Origin: Ignavibacteriota bacterium
GTDB taxonomy: Bacteria > Bacteroidota > Ignavibacteria > Ignavibacteriales > Melioribacteraceae
Assembly: GCA_013112585.1 (NCBI GenBank)
Contig: JABFGH010000006.1
Coordinates: 124,001-188,000 of the forward strand
Direction of reading: 5' to 3'
Length of the DNA: 64,000 bases
The notes beneath the pieces were generated by a model, which was given only the letters and a program-made list of their open reading frames with translations, was not told the DNA's origin and did no database searches. A program made the position numbers and the translations under genes. Every line of letters starts with the position of its first letter. Position 1 is the stretch's first letter. This document shows, piece by piece, positions 33,394-42,850 of the stretch.

Positions 33394-36105
33394 ATGATTA
33401 AAAATAGTACGATTCTACTGCTTTTTCTCCTAATTTCTACAATTCAAATCAATGCCGGAGTAACCGGAAAATTAAAGGGAACAATTAAAGACGCCGAAAC
33501 AGGCGAAGTACTTATTGGTGCAAATGTTATGCTCGAAGGCACAACAATGGGTGCCGCATCCGATGAAAACGGTGAATATTTTATTCTCAACATTCCACCG
33601 GGCAAGTATAATATTATTGTTTCTTACATCAGTTATCAAAAGCAAAAAATAACCGGTGTTGAAATATTAACCGACAGAACAACTGAACAGAATATCTTAT
33701 TGAGCAGCGAAACAATAACAACCGAAGAAGTTGTTATTTCCGGCAAGCGAGAAGCAATTGAAACTGATAGAACCAATACTGCCGCATACATTTCATCCGA
33801 ACAAATAAGTAATCTTCCGGTGCAGGATGTTACTGACATAATACAATTGCAATCGGGAGTTGTTAAGGGAGCCAATGGCGCACTTCATATAAGGGGCGGC
33901 AGAAGCGGTGAAATTAATTACATGATTGACGGCGTTTCGGTTACCGATCAGTATAGAGGCGGAAGTTCAATTGGGCTCGAAAATAATTGGGTTCAGGAAC
34001 TGCAGGTTATAAGCGGTACTTTCAATGCCGAATATGGTCAAGCTCAATCCGGTGTTATAAATATTGTAACCAAGGAAGGGAGTAAAAAATTCAGCGGCAG
34101 CGCTTCTGTTGCCGTAGGCGATTATGTAAGTTCTAGGAATGATGTATTTATGAACATCGATAAAATTAACTTAAATGAAATTGATGCATCATTAAACTTA
34201 AACGGACCCGTACCTTTTATTCCTAACACATCTTACTATACCTCATTTAGGTACAATGATAAAGAAGGCTGGCTTTATGGACAGAGGAGAACTCGAATTG
34301 AAGATACCGTTCCCATTCAAGCATATATAAGTGAAGCTGAAAGAAATCAAACCGATAGAGAAAAATTAGCAGGCATAAAAGTACCCGACTCTCTGCAAAC
34401 TGGCGACAATGCTTATGTGCCTTTAAATTTCAATGAAAAATATTCTCTCTATGGAAAATTTTCGAATAAGCTGACTACCGATATTAGTGTTCGTTATTCA
34501 ATCTTTTACAATTACCGAAATTACAAATCATACAGCGATTACAGAAGATATGCACCCGATGGAGTTAAGCCGATAACAAATAAGAATTATAACCACATCG
34601 TAAATTTGAATCATGTATTGTCGGCTAGTACTTTTTACACATTAAACTTTTCGCTTTACAGCCAAAATATTGAATCCAAACTTTTTGATGATATGCTTGA
34701 TCCCCAATACCAGGGCACACCTCATGCTAATCAAGGCTTTGCTTTCGGCGGAACAACTAATTCAAGAAGCGATATTACAAACTCGGCAATGACAGTTAAA
34801 ATCGATTTGACAAGCCAGGTTAATAATGCTAATCAAATTAAAGTAGGTGCATCATTTAAAAAGCATAAGCTGGATTATTTTACAATGTCAACAATTTCGG
34901 ATGGACCGGTTTATCAAGATCCTAATCTTAGAATTCCTGCTGCCAATACTGACAACTATAACGAATATATTAATGAACCTTACGAAGCAGTTTTTTATGC
35001 TCAAGATAAAATTGAACTTGATGAACTTATTGTTAATGTTGGCGCTAGGTTAGATTATTGGAATCCAAACGCTAAAATTCCTTCAAACCCAAGAGCAATA
35101 ACTGACCCTAATGACGGGATAAGGCTTAGTACGGAATTTGAAAATGCCGATGACAGATTTAATATCAGTCCACGCTTTGGTCTCGCTTACCCGCTTTCGG
35201 CAAATGGTGTTGTTCATGTTTCTTACGGACACTTTTTTCAACTGCCGAGATTTAATGCAATATTTTCAAACTCTGAATTTGAAGTAAGTTTGGGCGGACT
35301 TAATACTATAATGGGTAACGCAGATTTAAAACCCGAACAAACTGTTAATTATGAATTAGGTCTTCAGCAGGTAATATCGGATTTAATTAGTGTTGACTTT
35401 ACGATGTACTACAAAGACATCAAAAATTTATTGAGTCAGGAAATTATTAATACCTCCGATAAAAAAGTTTATGCACGTTATATCAATAGAGATTACGGCA
35501 ATGTAAAAGGATTTACAGTAGCCGTAAAAACTTTAAACCAAGCAAGTTTCTTTGCTGCACTGGATTATACATATCAAGTAGGTAAAGGTAATGCCTCGGA
35601 TCCCAACTCGGTTTTTACAAACTTTCAATCAAACCCGCCAAAGGAAAGTGAGAAGCAGGTAATACCATTAGATTGGGATCAAGCACATACACTTAATGCA
35701 TCTTTATATGTCGGCAATAATGTTGAGTGGTCACTTGGTTTGATCGGAAGATATTCAACCGGACAGCCATACACGCCTTCAAACCCAAGCAGCGAACTGA
35801 CCGAACAGTTTGAAAATAGTGAGCGCAAACCTGATCTATTTAATATCGACTTAAATTTTTATAAAAACTTTAACCTTTCCGGTTTTAAAATACAGTTATT
35901 CTGTAAAGTGTTTAACTTATTAGACGGCTTGAATGCAAGGTATGTGTACTCAAGCACAGGTAATCCGGAGGCTCCTTATCGCTCATCAGTCTCCAACGAA
36001 ATTGTAAAACTTAATCCTAATTTTACAAAAGCTGAAATAGATAACAGACCGGATTTTTACCAAGAACCAAGAAGAGTTCTATTAGGAGTAAAGCTAGATT
36101 TTTAA
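33394..36105 (+). CDS. TonB-dependent outer-membrane receptor
   Basis: A 903-residue receptor with, in order, a signal peptide (about 1-21), a carboxypeptidase-regulatory-like beta-sandwich (TGKLKGTIKDAETGEVLIGANV ... IPPGKYNIIVSYISY, about 25-100), the plug domain (LPVQDVTDIIQLQSG, LHIRGGRSGEINYMIDGVSV) and a C-terminal beta-barrel ending in LLGVKLDF, with the terminal Phe typical of outer-membrane proteins. It should import a ligand too large for porins, using TonB energy. It heads the operon behind the GntR-type operator. The co-encoded glpD suggests a glycerophosphate-containing ligand, by inference. Confidence 0.9.
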   Translation: MIKNSTILLLFLLISTIQINAGVTGKLKGTIKDAETGEVLIGANVMLEGTTMGAASDENGEYFILNIPPGKYNIIVSYISYQKQKITGVEILTDRTTEQNILLSSETITTEEVVISGKREAIETDRTNTAAYISSEQISNLPVQDVTDIIQLQSGVVKGANGALHIRGGRSGEINYMIDGVSVTDQYRGGSSIGLENNWVQELQVISGTFNAEYGQAQSGVINIVTKEGSKKFSGSASVAVGDYVSSRNDVFMNIDKINLNEIDASLNLNGPVPFIPNTSYYTSFRYNDKEGWLYGQRRTRIEDTVPIQAYISEAERNQTDREKLAGIKVPDSLQTGDNAYVPLNFNEKYSLYGKFSNKLTTDISVRYSIFYNYRNYKSYSDYRRYAPDGVKPITNKNYNHIVNLNHVLSASTFYTLNFSLYSQNIESKLFDDMLDPQYQGTPHANQGFAFGGTTNSRSDITNSAMTVKIDLTSQVNNANQIKVGASFKKHKLDYFTMSTISDGPVYQDPNLRIPAANTDNYNEYINEPYEAVFYAQDKIELDELIVNVGARLDYWNPNAKIPSNPRAITDPNDGIRLSTEFENADDRFNISPRFGLAYPLSANGVVHVSYGHFFQLPRFNAIFSNSEFEVSLGGLNTIMGNADLKPEQTVNYELGLQQVISDLISVDFTMYYKDIKNLLSQEIINTSDKKVYARYINRDYGNVKGFTVAVKTLNQASFFAALDYTYQVGKGNASDPNSVFTNFQSNPPKESEKQVIPLDWDQAHTLNASLYVGNNVEWSLGLIGRYSTGQPYTPSNPSSELTEQFENSERKPDLFNIDLNFYKNFNLSGFKIQLFCKVFNLLDGLNARYVYSSTGNPEAPYRSSVSNEIVKLNPNFTKAEIDNRPDFYQEPRRVLLGVKLDF

Positions 36106-36119
36106 ATAAGGGAAATTTT

Positions 36120-39100
36120 ATGATTAAGAAATTATTCACACTTTTAATTTTATCAGCTATTCTATTGCCTATAACAAACTTTGGGCAAAAGGATACAAAC
36201 CCGAATAGCGATTTTAAAAAGATTTTAGGCGCCGCCGATAGAAGAACAGGAATTCATGACGGCAACCTTGTCTATACCCGTTTCTCGAACTTCGGCAATC
36301 TCGGCAGCCGTTACGAACCTCCTAAAATGGAATGGCCGAAAGGTTCGGGCACATGGTATGGTTATGAATTTATAATGATTGCCGGTGCTGAAGTTACAGA
36401 TGCTAACGGAAACACAATTCATATCATGTCGGAAAATTACACTAATCCCGGTTCGTTTGATATATCACCCGATGGAACTCATACTTACGGCTGGGAACCT
36501 TTGCCCGGATATTTTAACTATGGACCGGAAAATACAAATGAATTTCCTGCAATGAGCCATTTACCTGAAACTTGGCCGGGTACTTGGATTCATGATTATC
36601 CCGGTACGCAAGGCAGCAGGGATGGATTGTGGAATGGTGAATTCGGCGCTTACACAAGAGCCGACCAGGAAAGCTACTATGTGATGGATGATAGAAATAA
36701 TGATGAGTTTGAATATTACCCGTATGTAGGCAGTGCCGTTGATTCTGCCGGTTATCCGAACGGAAGAAGAGGACTTGGATTAGAAGTTAAAGTCCGCGGC
36801 TATCAATGGGTGCAGGTTGAAGCTGAAGATATTTTAATTACACGGTACGATATTCAAAATGTTAGTGATAAAGATTTAAGTAAAGTTGTATTTGGGATGT
36901 ATGTTGACCCCGCCGTTGGCGGAGAAGGTGATTCGCAGGATGACGATGCTTATTTTGAACATATTGATGATATTACTTACTGCTGGGATCTTGATGGTAT
37001 TGATAATAAAGGAAGACCCGGTGTTGGGTATTTCGGATTTGCATTTCTCGAAAGCCCCGGTGATCCTTTAAATGGAATTGACGACGACGATGACGGACTT
37101 ATTGATGAAGTTCAATCAAACGATGCGGGTAGTTATATTTTTGGTCCCGTAGGAATATTTGGTGAGGATAAGTGGCACTGGAGCGGAGATGAAGACGGCG
37201 ACTGGCGAAGCTACGAAGACATTAACGAAAATGGTGTTTGGGATCCAAACGAACCAATTTTTGATGACGTGGGTTCTGATGGAATTGGTCCCAACGATCA
37301 AGATTATACAGGACCTGATTTTGACGGAACAGAAGCTAACGGTATGCCCGACCAAGGCGAACCTAATTTTGGATTCACAGATAATGATGAATCAGACCAG
37401 ATTGGATTAACAAGTTTTGTATTAAGACCCGCAGGCAACATTAGTGCGGATGAAACAACATGGAACGAAATGATACCCGGTTACTTCGGCGGTGTTCTGC
37501 CGGGAAACTTAGCTTTTATTTACGGGTCAGGGTATTTTTCACTCCCGCAAAATGAAACTAGAAAATTTGCAGTCGCCTGTCTATTCGGTAATGATTTTGA
37601 TGACATCATCAGAAACAAGCGAACCATGCAGCGGATTTACGATGCCGACTACAACTTCACAAAGCCGCCGCTTCTTCCAACGGTAAAAGCAACCCCGCAG
37701 GATAAAAGAGTAATATTAACATGGGATGCCAGGGCAGAACAATCAATTGATCCAATCTATAAAAAAGATTTTGAAGGGTACTTAATTTATCGTTCAACTG
37801 ATCCTTCGTTTAACAGCATCAAACTTATTTCTGATTCGTACGGCAACCCTATATTTTGGGAACCGATTGCACAGTTCGATTACGTAAATGGTCTAAGCGG
37901 ACCTCACCCGGTACCAATTGGCGAAACCGGCGCTAACTTTAATATGGGTACCGATAACGGATTAGTTTACAGCTACATTGATAACAATGTTGAAAACGGC
38001 AGAACTTATTATTATGCAGTTGTTTCATACGACAAAGGTTATGATACTGATTTTTATTCCAGAGGTTTAACAACGCAGGAAAACCTTGCGCCGGCAGCAC
38101 CAAGTGAATGCAGCAAAATTATTCAAACTAATCTTGTTGGCGATGTTATATCGGTAGGCAGAAACTGTGCTGTTGTTGTTCCAAATGCTCCTTCTGCCGG
38201 ATACACAGACCCGCATTTAAAGGAAGGTGTAATTCATTCCGGCGGTGTTGCAACGGGCAGCGTAAGTGTTGATGCCCTTGTTGCCGACGAAATTTTGAAT
38301 GATCATGTTTATCAAGTAGTGTTTACCGATACTACATTTGCACGGGCTACAAAGAGCATTACAATTAAAGACGCAACTGAAAACCGAATAGTTTACCACA
38401 GCGATGTTTATGATCCAACCTATTTGGAAAGTATAATTATAGAAGGTTTAAAATTTCAATTAGAGAATGATACCGTTGCTGTTGTTGACCAGGGATGGAA
38501 TGTCGGCGGCGGCGGACTTACTGCCTCAATCGGTTTACTTGAATCACCTAAGCAGGTTAAACTACCGGAGGATTTTGAGATTAGAGTTGGTGAAGCCGGA
38601 ATTGATACTTCATTTGCACCGTTAGCTTTTCAGAGAAGCCCCGTTAATTTTGAAGTCTGGAGCACTACTACAAATCAACAATATGAGTTTCTATTTGATG
38701 AAACTATTTATAAAGACAGCATCTTAAACACAGGTGATGAAATTGTAATTGCCCTTGATGCAAGAGGCTTTCAGTATAAAACCGCAATGAGATTAAATTT
38801 TGATCACGGCGGAGATTCAACAAAAATTACTCCCGCTGTTGGTGATGTTTTTCAATTTAAGGTGAGTAAGCCTTTTAACGCCGATGATATTTATGAGTTT
38901 GTTACAATAGGTGCTGAGATTGATAAGGAAAAAGCAAAAAATAATTTAGATGATATTTATGTAGTGCCCGATCCTTATGTATCAAACGCTTCATGGGAAA
39001 AACCGCTTTTCTATTCGGCAGGGAGAGGTGAAAGAAGAATTGATTTTGTAAACCTCCCGACAAAATGCACAATACGTATTTACACAATGAGCGGCGTGCT

Positions 39101-39260
39101 GGTTAAAACAATTGAACGCAATGCCGCCGAAGAAAATGGTGCGGAATCATGGGATCTAACAACCGAAGATGGTTTAACGGTTGCATTCGGCATGTATATT
39201 TTTCATGTAGATGGATTTGAGCTTGGTGAAAAAATTGGAAAGTTCGCATTAATAAAATAA
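36120..39260 (+). CDS. Large exported partner of the TonB receptor, T9SS-like C-terminus
   Basis: A 1046-residue exported protein starting 14 bases after the receptor gene. An N-terminal domain (about 30-290) resembles that of the T9SS proteins at 20548 and 22350, including the DILITRYDIQNVSDKDLS ... YVDPAVGG block. Acidic calcium-binding-like stretches follow (DDDDDGLIDE near 322, DINENGVWDPNEP near 365, dockerin or EF-hand style). A fibronectin-like segment starts near 520 (LPTVKATPQDKRVILTWDA). The end (MYIFHVDGFELGEKIGKFALIK) is a sorting-domain-like tail without the NPFNP motif. It is probably a surface-exposed ligand-handling protein working with the receptor, in the position a SusD would take, though it is not a SusD homologue by eye. 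Confidence 0.7.
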   Translation: MIKKLFTLLILSAILLPITNFGQKDTNPNSDFKKILGAADRRTGIHDGNLVYTRFSNFGNLGSRYEPPKMEWPKGSGTWYGYEFIMIAGAEVTDANGNTIHIMSENYTNPGSFDISPDGTHTYGWEPLPGYFNYGPENTNEFPAMSHLPETWPGTWIHDYPGTQGSRDGLWNGEFGAYTRADQESYYVMDDRNNDEFEYYPYVGSAVDSAGYPNGRRGLGLEVKVRGYQWVQVEAEDILITRYDIQNVSDKDLSKVVFGMYVDPAVGGEGDSQDDDAYFEHIDDITYCWDLDGIDNKGRPGVGYFGFAFLESPGDPLNGIDDDDDGLIDEVQSNDAGSYIFGPVGIFGEDKWHWSGDEDGDWRSYEDINENGVWDPNEPIFDDVGSDGIGPNDQDYTGPDFDGTEANGMPDQGEPNFGFTDNDESDQIGLTSFVLRPAGNISADETTWNEMIPGYFGGVLPGNLAFIYGSGYFSLPQNETRKFAVACLFGNDFDDIIRNKRTMQRIYDADYNFTKPPLLPTVKATPQDKRVILTWDARAEQSIDPIYKKDFEGYLIYRSTDPSFNSIKLISDSYGNPIFWEPIAQFDYVNGLSGPHPVPIGETGANFNMGTDNGLVYSYIDNNVENGRTYYYAVVSYDKGYDTDFYSRGLTTQENLAPAAPSECSKIIQTNLVGDVISVGRNCAVVVPNAPSAGYTDPHLKEGVIHSGGVATGSVSVDALVADEILNDHVYQVVFTDTTFARATKSITIKDATENRIVYHSDVYDPTYLESIIIEGLKFQLENDTVAVVDQGWNVGGGGLTASIGLLESPKQVKLPEDFEIRVGEAGIDTSFAPLAFQRSPVNFEVWSTTTNQQYEFLFDETIYKDSILNTGDEIVIALDARGFQYKTAMRLNFDHGGDSTKITPAVGDVFQFKVSKPFNADDIYEFVTIGAEIDKEKAKNNLDDIYVVPDPYVSNASWEKPLFYSAGRGERRIDFVNLPTKCTIRIYTMSGVLVKTIERNAAEENGAESWDLTTEDGLTVAFGMYIFHVDGFELGEKIGKFALIK

Positions 39261-39284
39261 TAGTTTAGAACTCAGGAGTTTTTA

Positions 39285-40346
39285 ATGTTAAAATATCTAC
39301 TGCAATTTACCGCAATTATAATTTTGATAAGTGCCGGATCAGTTTTTGCACAAGCAGGCGAGGAAGATTTTGCCGACCTCAACTACTCAAGTGATGTAAC
39401 AAAAACCGGAACATCTGCTGCCAGCTTTTTAGAAATTGGCGTTGGTGCAAAAGCTAAAGGATTAGGCGGCGCATTCACTGCTTTAGCTTCGGATGTTTCA
39501 GCACTTTACTGGAACCCCGGCGGATTAGTTAATACTGAAAATGTCTCGTTCTCAATAAATCATTCCGAATGGCTGGCTGATACTAAATCACAATTTTTTG
39601 GTTTAGTCTTCCCATTCTCCGATAGGGTTGCACTCGGGTTCAGTTTCAACACACTTAATTATGGTGATATGCGGCCCGTGAGAACTATAGCACAGCCCGA
39701 AGGCACAGGCGAGTTTTATGATGCTCTCGATTTAGCTGTCGGGGCAACATTCGCTATGCGGGTAACAGATAGATTTTCGTTCGGCATAACAGGTAAATAT
39801 ATTTCGCAAAAAATTTGGCACGAAACAGCAAGCGCTCTGGCTCTTGATGTCGGCGTACTTTACAAAACTCAATTAGAAGGATTTAATATCGGTACAAGTA
39901 TTTCAAATTTCGGTTCCGATATGAAAATGGAAGGACGCGATTTGGTAAGAGCTTATGATGCAGATGATAAAAATTATTCAAACGATAAATTAAATGTGCT
40001 GCTTAAGACAGATGAATTTCCGCTGCCATTAATTTTCCGTTTCGGACTTTCGTATGAGTTTGAATTTATTGAAGACAATGGTTTTACTGTTGCCGCTGAT
40101 TTAGTTCATCCAAGCAATAATAATATTTATGCTAATACCGGCATTGAATATAATTTTCAAAATCTATTAAAGCTGCGTGCCGGCTATGAAACATTGTTCC
40201 ATGATAATAGCGAACAGGGTTTAACCCTTGGTGTTGGTATTGATAATCCCTTTGCAAATACATTAGATTTTTCACTCGATTATGCTTATGTGGATTGGGG
40301 ACGGCTTGGATACATTCAGCAGTTTTCAATCGATTTAGGTTTTTAA
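39285..40346 (+). CDS. PorV/PorQ-family outer-membrane protein
   Basis: A 353-residue beta-barrel protein with a signal peptide ending SVFAQ. The diagnostic start of the mature part is GTSAASFLEIGVGAKAKGLGGAFTALASDVSALYWNPGGL, as in PorV/PorQ proteins. PorV is the outer-membrane shuttle that carries T9SS cargo to the attachment complex. The copy here sits between the surface partner protein and glpD, so it may serve the operon's own cargo. It ends with a C-terminal Phe (IQQFSIDLGF). Confidence 0.87.
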   Translation: MLKYLLQFTAIIILISAGSVFAQAGEEDFADLNYSSDVTKTGTSAASFLEIGVGAKAKGLGGAFTALASDVSALYWNPGGLVNTENVSFSINHSEWLADTKSQFFGLVFPFSDRVALGFSFNTLNYGDMRPVRTIAQPEGTGEFYDALDLAVGATFAMRVTDRFSFGITGKYISQKIWHETASALALDVGVLYKTQLEGFNIGTSISNFGSDMKMEGRDLVRAYDADDKNYSNDKLNVLLKTDEFPLPLIFRFGLSYEFEFIEDNGFTVAADLVHPSNNNIYANTGIEYNFQNLLKLRAGYETLFHDNSEQGLTLGVGIDNPFANTLDFSLDYAYVDWGRLGYIQQFSIDLGF

Positions 40347-40367
40347 CAGGAAAATTCAGGAAAGAAA

Positions 40368-42050
40368 ATGAGTAAAGATTTAGACAAAAATTTAAAACCT
40401 TTATATGATATTTTAATAATCGGCGGCGGTATTAATGGCGCCGGTATTGCCTTAGATGCAGCAATGAGAGGATATTCTGTTTTATTGGTGGAAAAAAATG
40501 ATTTCGGTGGAAGTACAACAAGTAATTCAACAAAATTAATTCACGGCGGGCTGCGTTATTTAGAATATATGGAGTTCCCGTTAGTACGTGAATCACTTAG
40601 GGAAAGAGAACACATTCTTCAGAATGCACCACATCTGATTAAACCGATTAAAATAAATTTTCCCTTCTATGGACATAGTAAAAGAGGTCCTTACATTTTA
40701 AAACTCGGAATGATTCTCTATGATTTACTTTCATACGATAAGAGCATGCCTAATCATTCATTCATGTTTAATTTCAATAAGAAAAAACTGCATGACTTTA
40801 TACCGACATTAAGGAAAAAAGGTTTGAGAGGCATTGCAAGTTATTTTGATTGTCAGGCTTTATACCCCGAAAGATTGAATTTGGAAATAATACTTTCAGC
40901 TAATTGCGAAGGTGCCGATACAATGAATCACTTTGCTTTTAATTCAATGAAATGGGATGGAGAAAGATATACTGTTAATTTAACTGATACTATTAATGAT
41001 CAGCAATATTCAGTTGGGGCAAAATTTGTTGTAAATGCAACCGGACCCTTTGTTGATAACATTAATAAAGCTATCGATACAAATATTCCAAGACTGATGG
41101 GCGGAACCAAGGGAAGCCATATACTAATTGACAAATTTGAAAATGGACCGGAAGATGGATTATACATTGAGGCAATTCAAGACGGAAGACCCTTTTTTAT
41201 TTTACCCTGGGATGAATATTATTTAGTAGGTACAACCGATATTTTTTACAACGGCGATCTCGACAATATAGTTGCAACAGAAGATGAAGTAGAATATTTG
41301 CTTCATGAACTTAACTATTTTACCGATTCAAAGGAGTTCACCAGGGATGATGTGGTTTATACATATTCCGGAATAAGACCGCTGCCGTATGAACCGGATA
41401 AATCCGAAAGCCAGGTAACAAGAAACCATATAATTTATGACCATGAGAAAAAGGAAAACATTAAGAATTATATTTCAATTGTTGGCGGCAAGTTAACTAC
41501 ATATAGAAATCTTGCTGAAGATACAATTGATGCAATTGAAAAGAAGTTAGGCAGAAAGCATAAATGTTTAACAAAAGAATACAAATTGTTCGGTGCAAAA
41601 GGAATTGCAGATATCGATAGTTTTAAGGAAGAAAACATTGAATACTATACAAATAAATATCAGATAGAAGAAAGTATTGTTAACTACTTAATAGATTTTT
41701 ACGGTGTCAAGTTTATTGAAGTTCTTAAATACATTGATTTAAATTCAAAACTGAAAGAACGAATTGATCCTGAACGAAATGATATTAAAGCGCAAATATA
41801 TTATGCTGTAGAAGTTGAAAAAGCAAAAACACTTGAAGATATAATTATAAGAAGAACATCACTCGGAACACATGGTACATTGGGGTACGACACTGTTGAA
41901 GAAATTGCGGAAATAGCCGCACCTCTTTTAAGCATGAATGAAAATGAAAAACTGAAAGCTATTGAAAATTATAAAGAGAAAATTAAAAATCATTATAAAC
42001 TCAATGAAAAATTCATAGAAAAGAGAGCAGAAAAATATGTTGCCCATTGA
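40368..42050 (+). CDS. glpD: Aerobic glycerol-3-phosphate dehydrogenase
   Basis: A 560-residue FAD enzyme that oxidises glycerol-3-phosphate to dihydroxyacetone phosphate at the inner membrane and passes electrons to quinone. The FAD Rossmann motif is DILIIGGGINGAGIALDAAMRG (about 15-36), followed by the glpD signature FGGSTTSNSTKLIHGGLRYLE. Further family motifs are FFILPWDEYYLVGTTD and YSGIRPLP with SIVGGKLTTYR. The C-terminal helical domain is complete. Its last 14 bases overlap the gntR start, so regulator and enzyme are translationally coupled. Confidence 0.95.
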   Translation: MSKDLDKNLKPLYDILIIGGGINGAGIALDAAMRGYSVLLVEKNDFGGSTTSNSTKLIHGGLRYLEYMEFPLVRESLREREHILQNAPHLIKPIKINFPFYGHSKRGPYILKLGMILYDLLSYDKSMPNHSFMFNFNKKKLHDFIPTLRKKGLRGIASYFDCQALYPERLNLEIILSANCEGADTMNHFAFNSMKWDGERYTVNLTDTINDQQYSVGAKFVVNATGPFVDNINKAIDTNIPRLMGGTKGSHILIDKFENGPEDGLYIEAIQDGRPFFILPWDEYYLVGTTDIFYNGDLDNIVATEDEVEYLLHELNYFTDSKEFTRDDVVYTYSGIRPLPYEPDKSESQVTRNHIIYDHEKKENIKNYISIVGGKLTTYRNLAEDTIDAIEKKLGRKHKCLTKEYKLFGAKGIADIDSFKEENIEYYTNKYQIEESIVNYLIDFYGVKFIEVLKYIDLNSKLKERIDPERNDIKAQIYYAVEVEKAKTLEDIIIRRTSLGTHGTLGYDTVEEIAEIAAPLLSMNENEKLKAIENYKEKIKNHYKLNEKFIEKRAEKYVAH

Positions 42051-42810
42051 AAATAGAGCACCTCGTTATTATCAAATATTTCAGGATATCTATAATAAAA
42101 TTGATGAAGGTGATTTTAAAAATGGTGATCAGCTCCCAAGTGAAGCTGAGCTATGCAAAGCATATAATGTAAGCAGAGGAACATTACGCGAAGGATTAAA
42201 ACTACTATTTCAATACGGATTATTAGTCCGAGAACAAGGGCGCGGCACTTTTGTTACAGTTCATAAAATAGGGCAGGATGTTAATCAGTTAATGGGCTTT
42301 ACAAGTTTGATGCAGAGCCACAACAAAAAAGCTTCGGGCAAAATTTTAGAAACACATACCAAATTACCCAACCCGATTGTAAAACAATTGATGCAGCTTG
42401 ATGATAATGAAGAAGTAGTAAGAATTATCCGGCTGCGCTACGGTGATGATAAACCACTAATAATTGAAAGATCATACTTTACGGAAAGACTGTTTAAACC
42501 GCTGCAGGAATATGATCTTGAAAAAGAATCTATTTATGAATTGTTGTATAAACATACCAACCAAAGGCTGGGTAAAGCGAAACAGTCTATAGAAGCAGCC
42601 GTGGCAACACCAACAGAAGCAGAACTTTTTAATATTAATGTCGGGGCGCCCCTTTTGCTTATGACGAGATTAATTATGCTTAGAGACGGAACCCCGTTTG
42701 AATATTCTAAAGACATATACAGAGCAGATAAACTAAAATTTACAATAGAAACAAAACCATACGAGGAAAGTTCAAACAATATTTTGCTTGAGCTTGTTAA
42801 TTTTCAATAG
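42037..42810 (+). CDS. GntR-family regulator of the HutC subfamily
   Basis: A 257-residue repressor-type protein. The N-terminal winged helix-turn-helix is RYYQIFQDIYNKIDEGDFKNGDQLPSEAELCKAYNVSRGTLREGL (about 9-55). The C-terminal UTRA effector domain (about 90-240) is marked by IRLRYGDDKPLIIERSYF and MTRLIMLRDGTPFEYSKDIYRADKLKF. UTRA domains bind small metabolites, often phosphorylated ones. The ATG lies within the end of glpD. The likely target is the palindrome at 33309-33332 in the operon promoter, giving autoregulation. The effector may be glycerol-3-phosphate or a precursor; this is inferred from neighbours. Confidence 0.92.
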   Translation: MLPIENRAPRYYQIFQDIYNKIDEGDFKNGDQLPSEAELCKAYNVSRGTLREGLKLLFQYGLLVREQGRGTFVTVHKIGQDVNQLMGFTSLMQSHNKKASGKILETHTKLPNPIVKQLMQLDDNEEVVRIIRLRYGDDKPLIIERSYFTERLFKPLQEYDLEKESIYELLYKHTNQRLGKAKQSIEAAVATPTEAELFNINVGAPLLLMTRLIMLRDGTPFEYSKDIYRADKLKFTIETKPYEESSNNILLELVNFQ

Positions 42811-42850
42811 GTGAATTAGAAAATAAATTTATCACAAAATAGGAGTTGGA

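Noticed and set aside
36120-39260. SusD homologue in the TonB receptor operon
   Set aside because: The position is right, but the sequence shows beta-rich, calcium-loop and fibronectin-like parts rather than the helical TPR-like SusD fold, and there is no lipobox.
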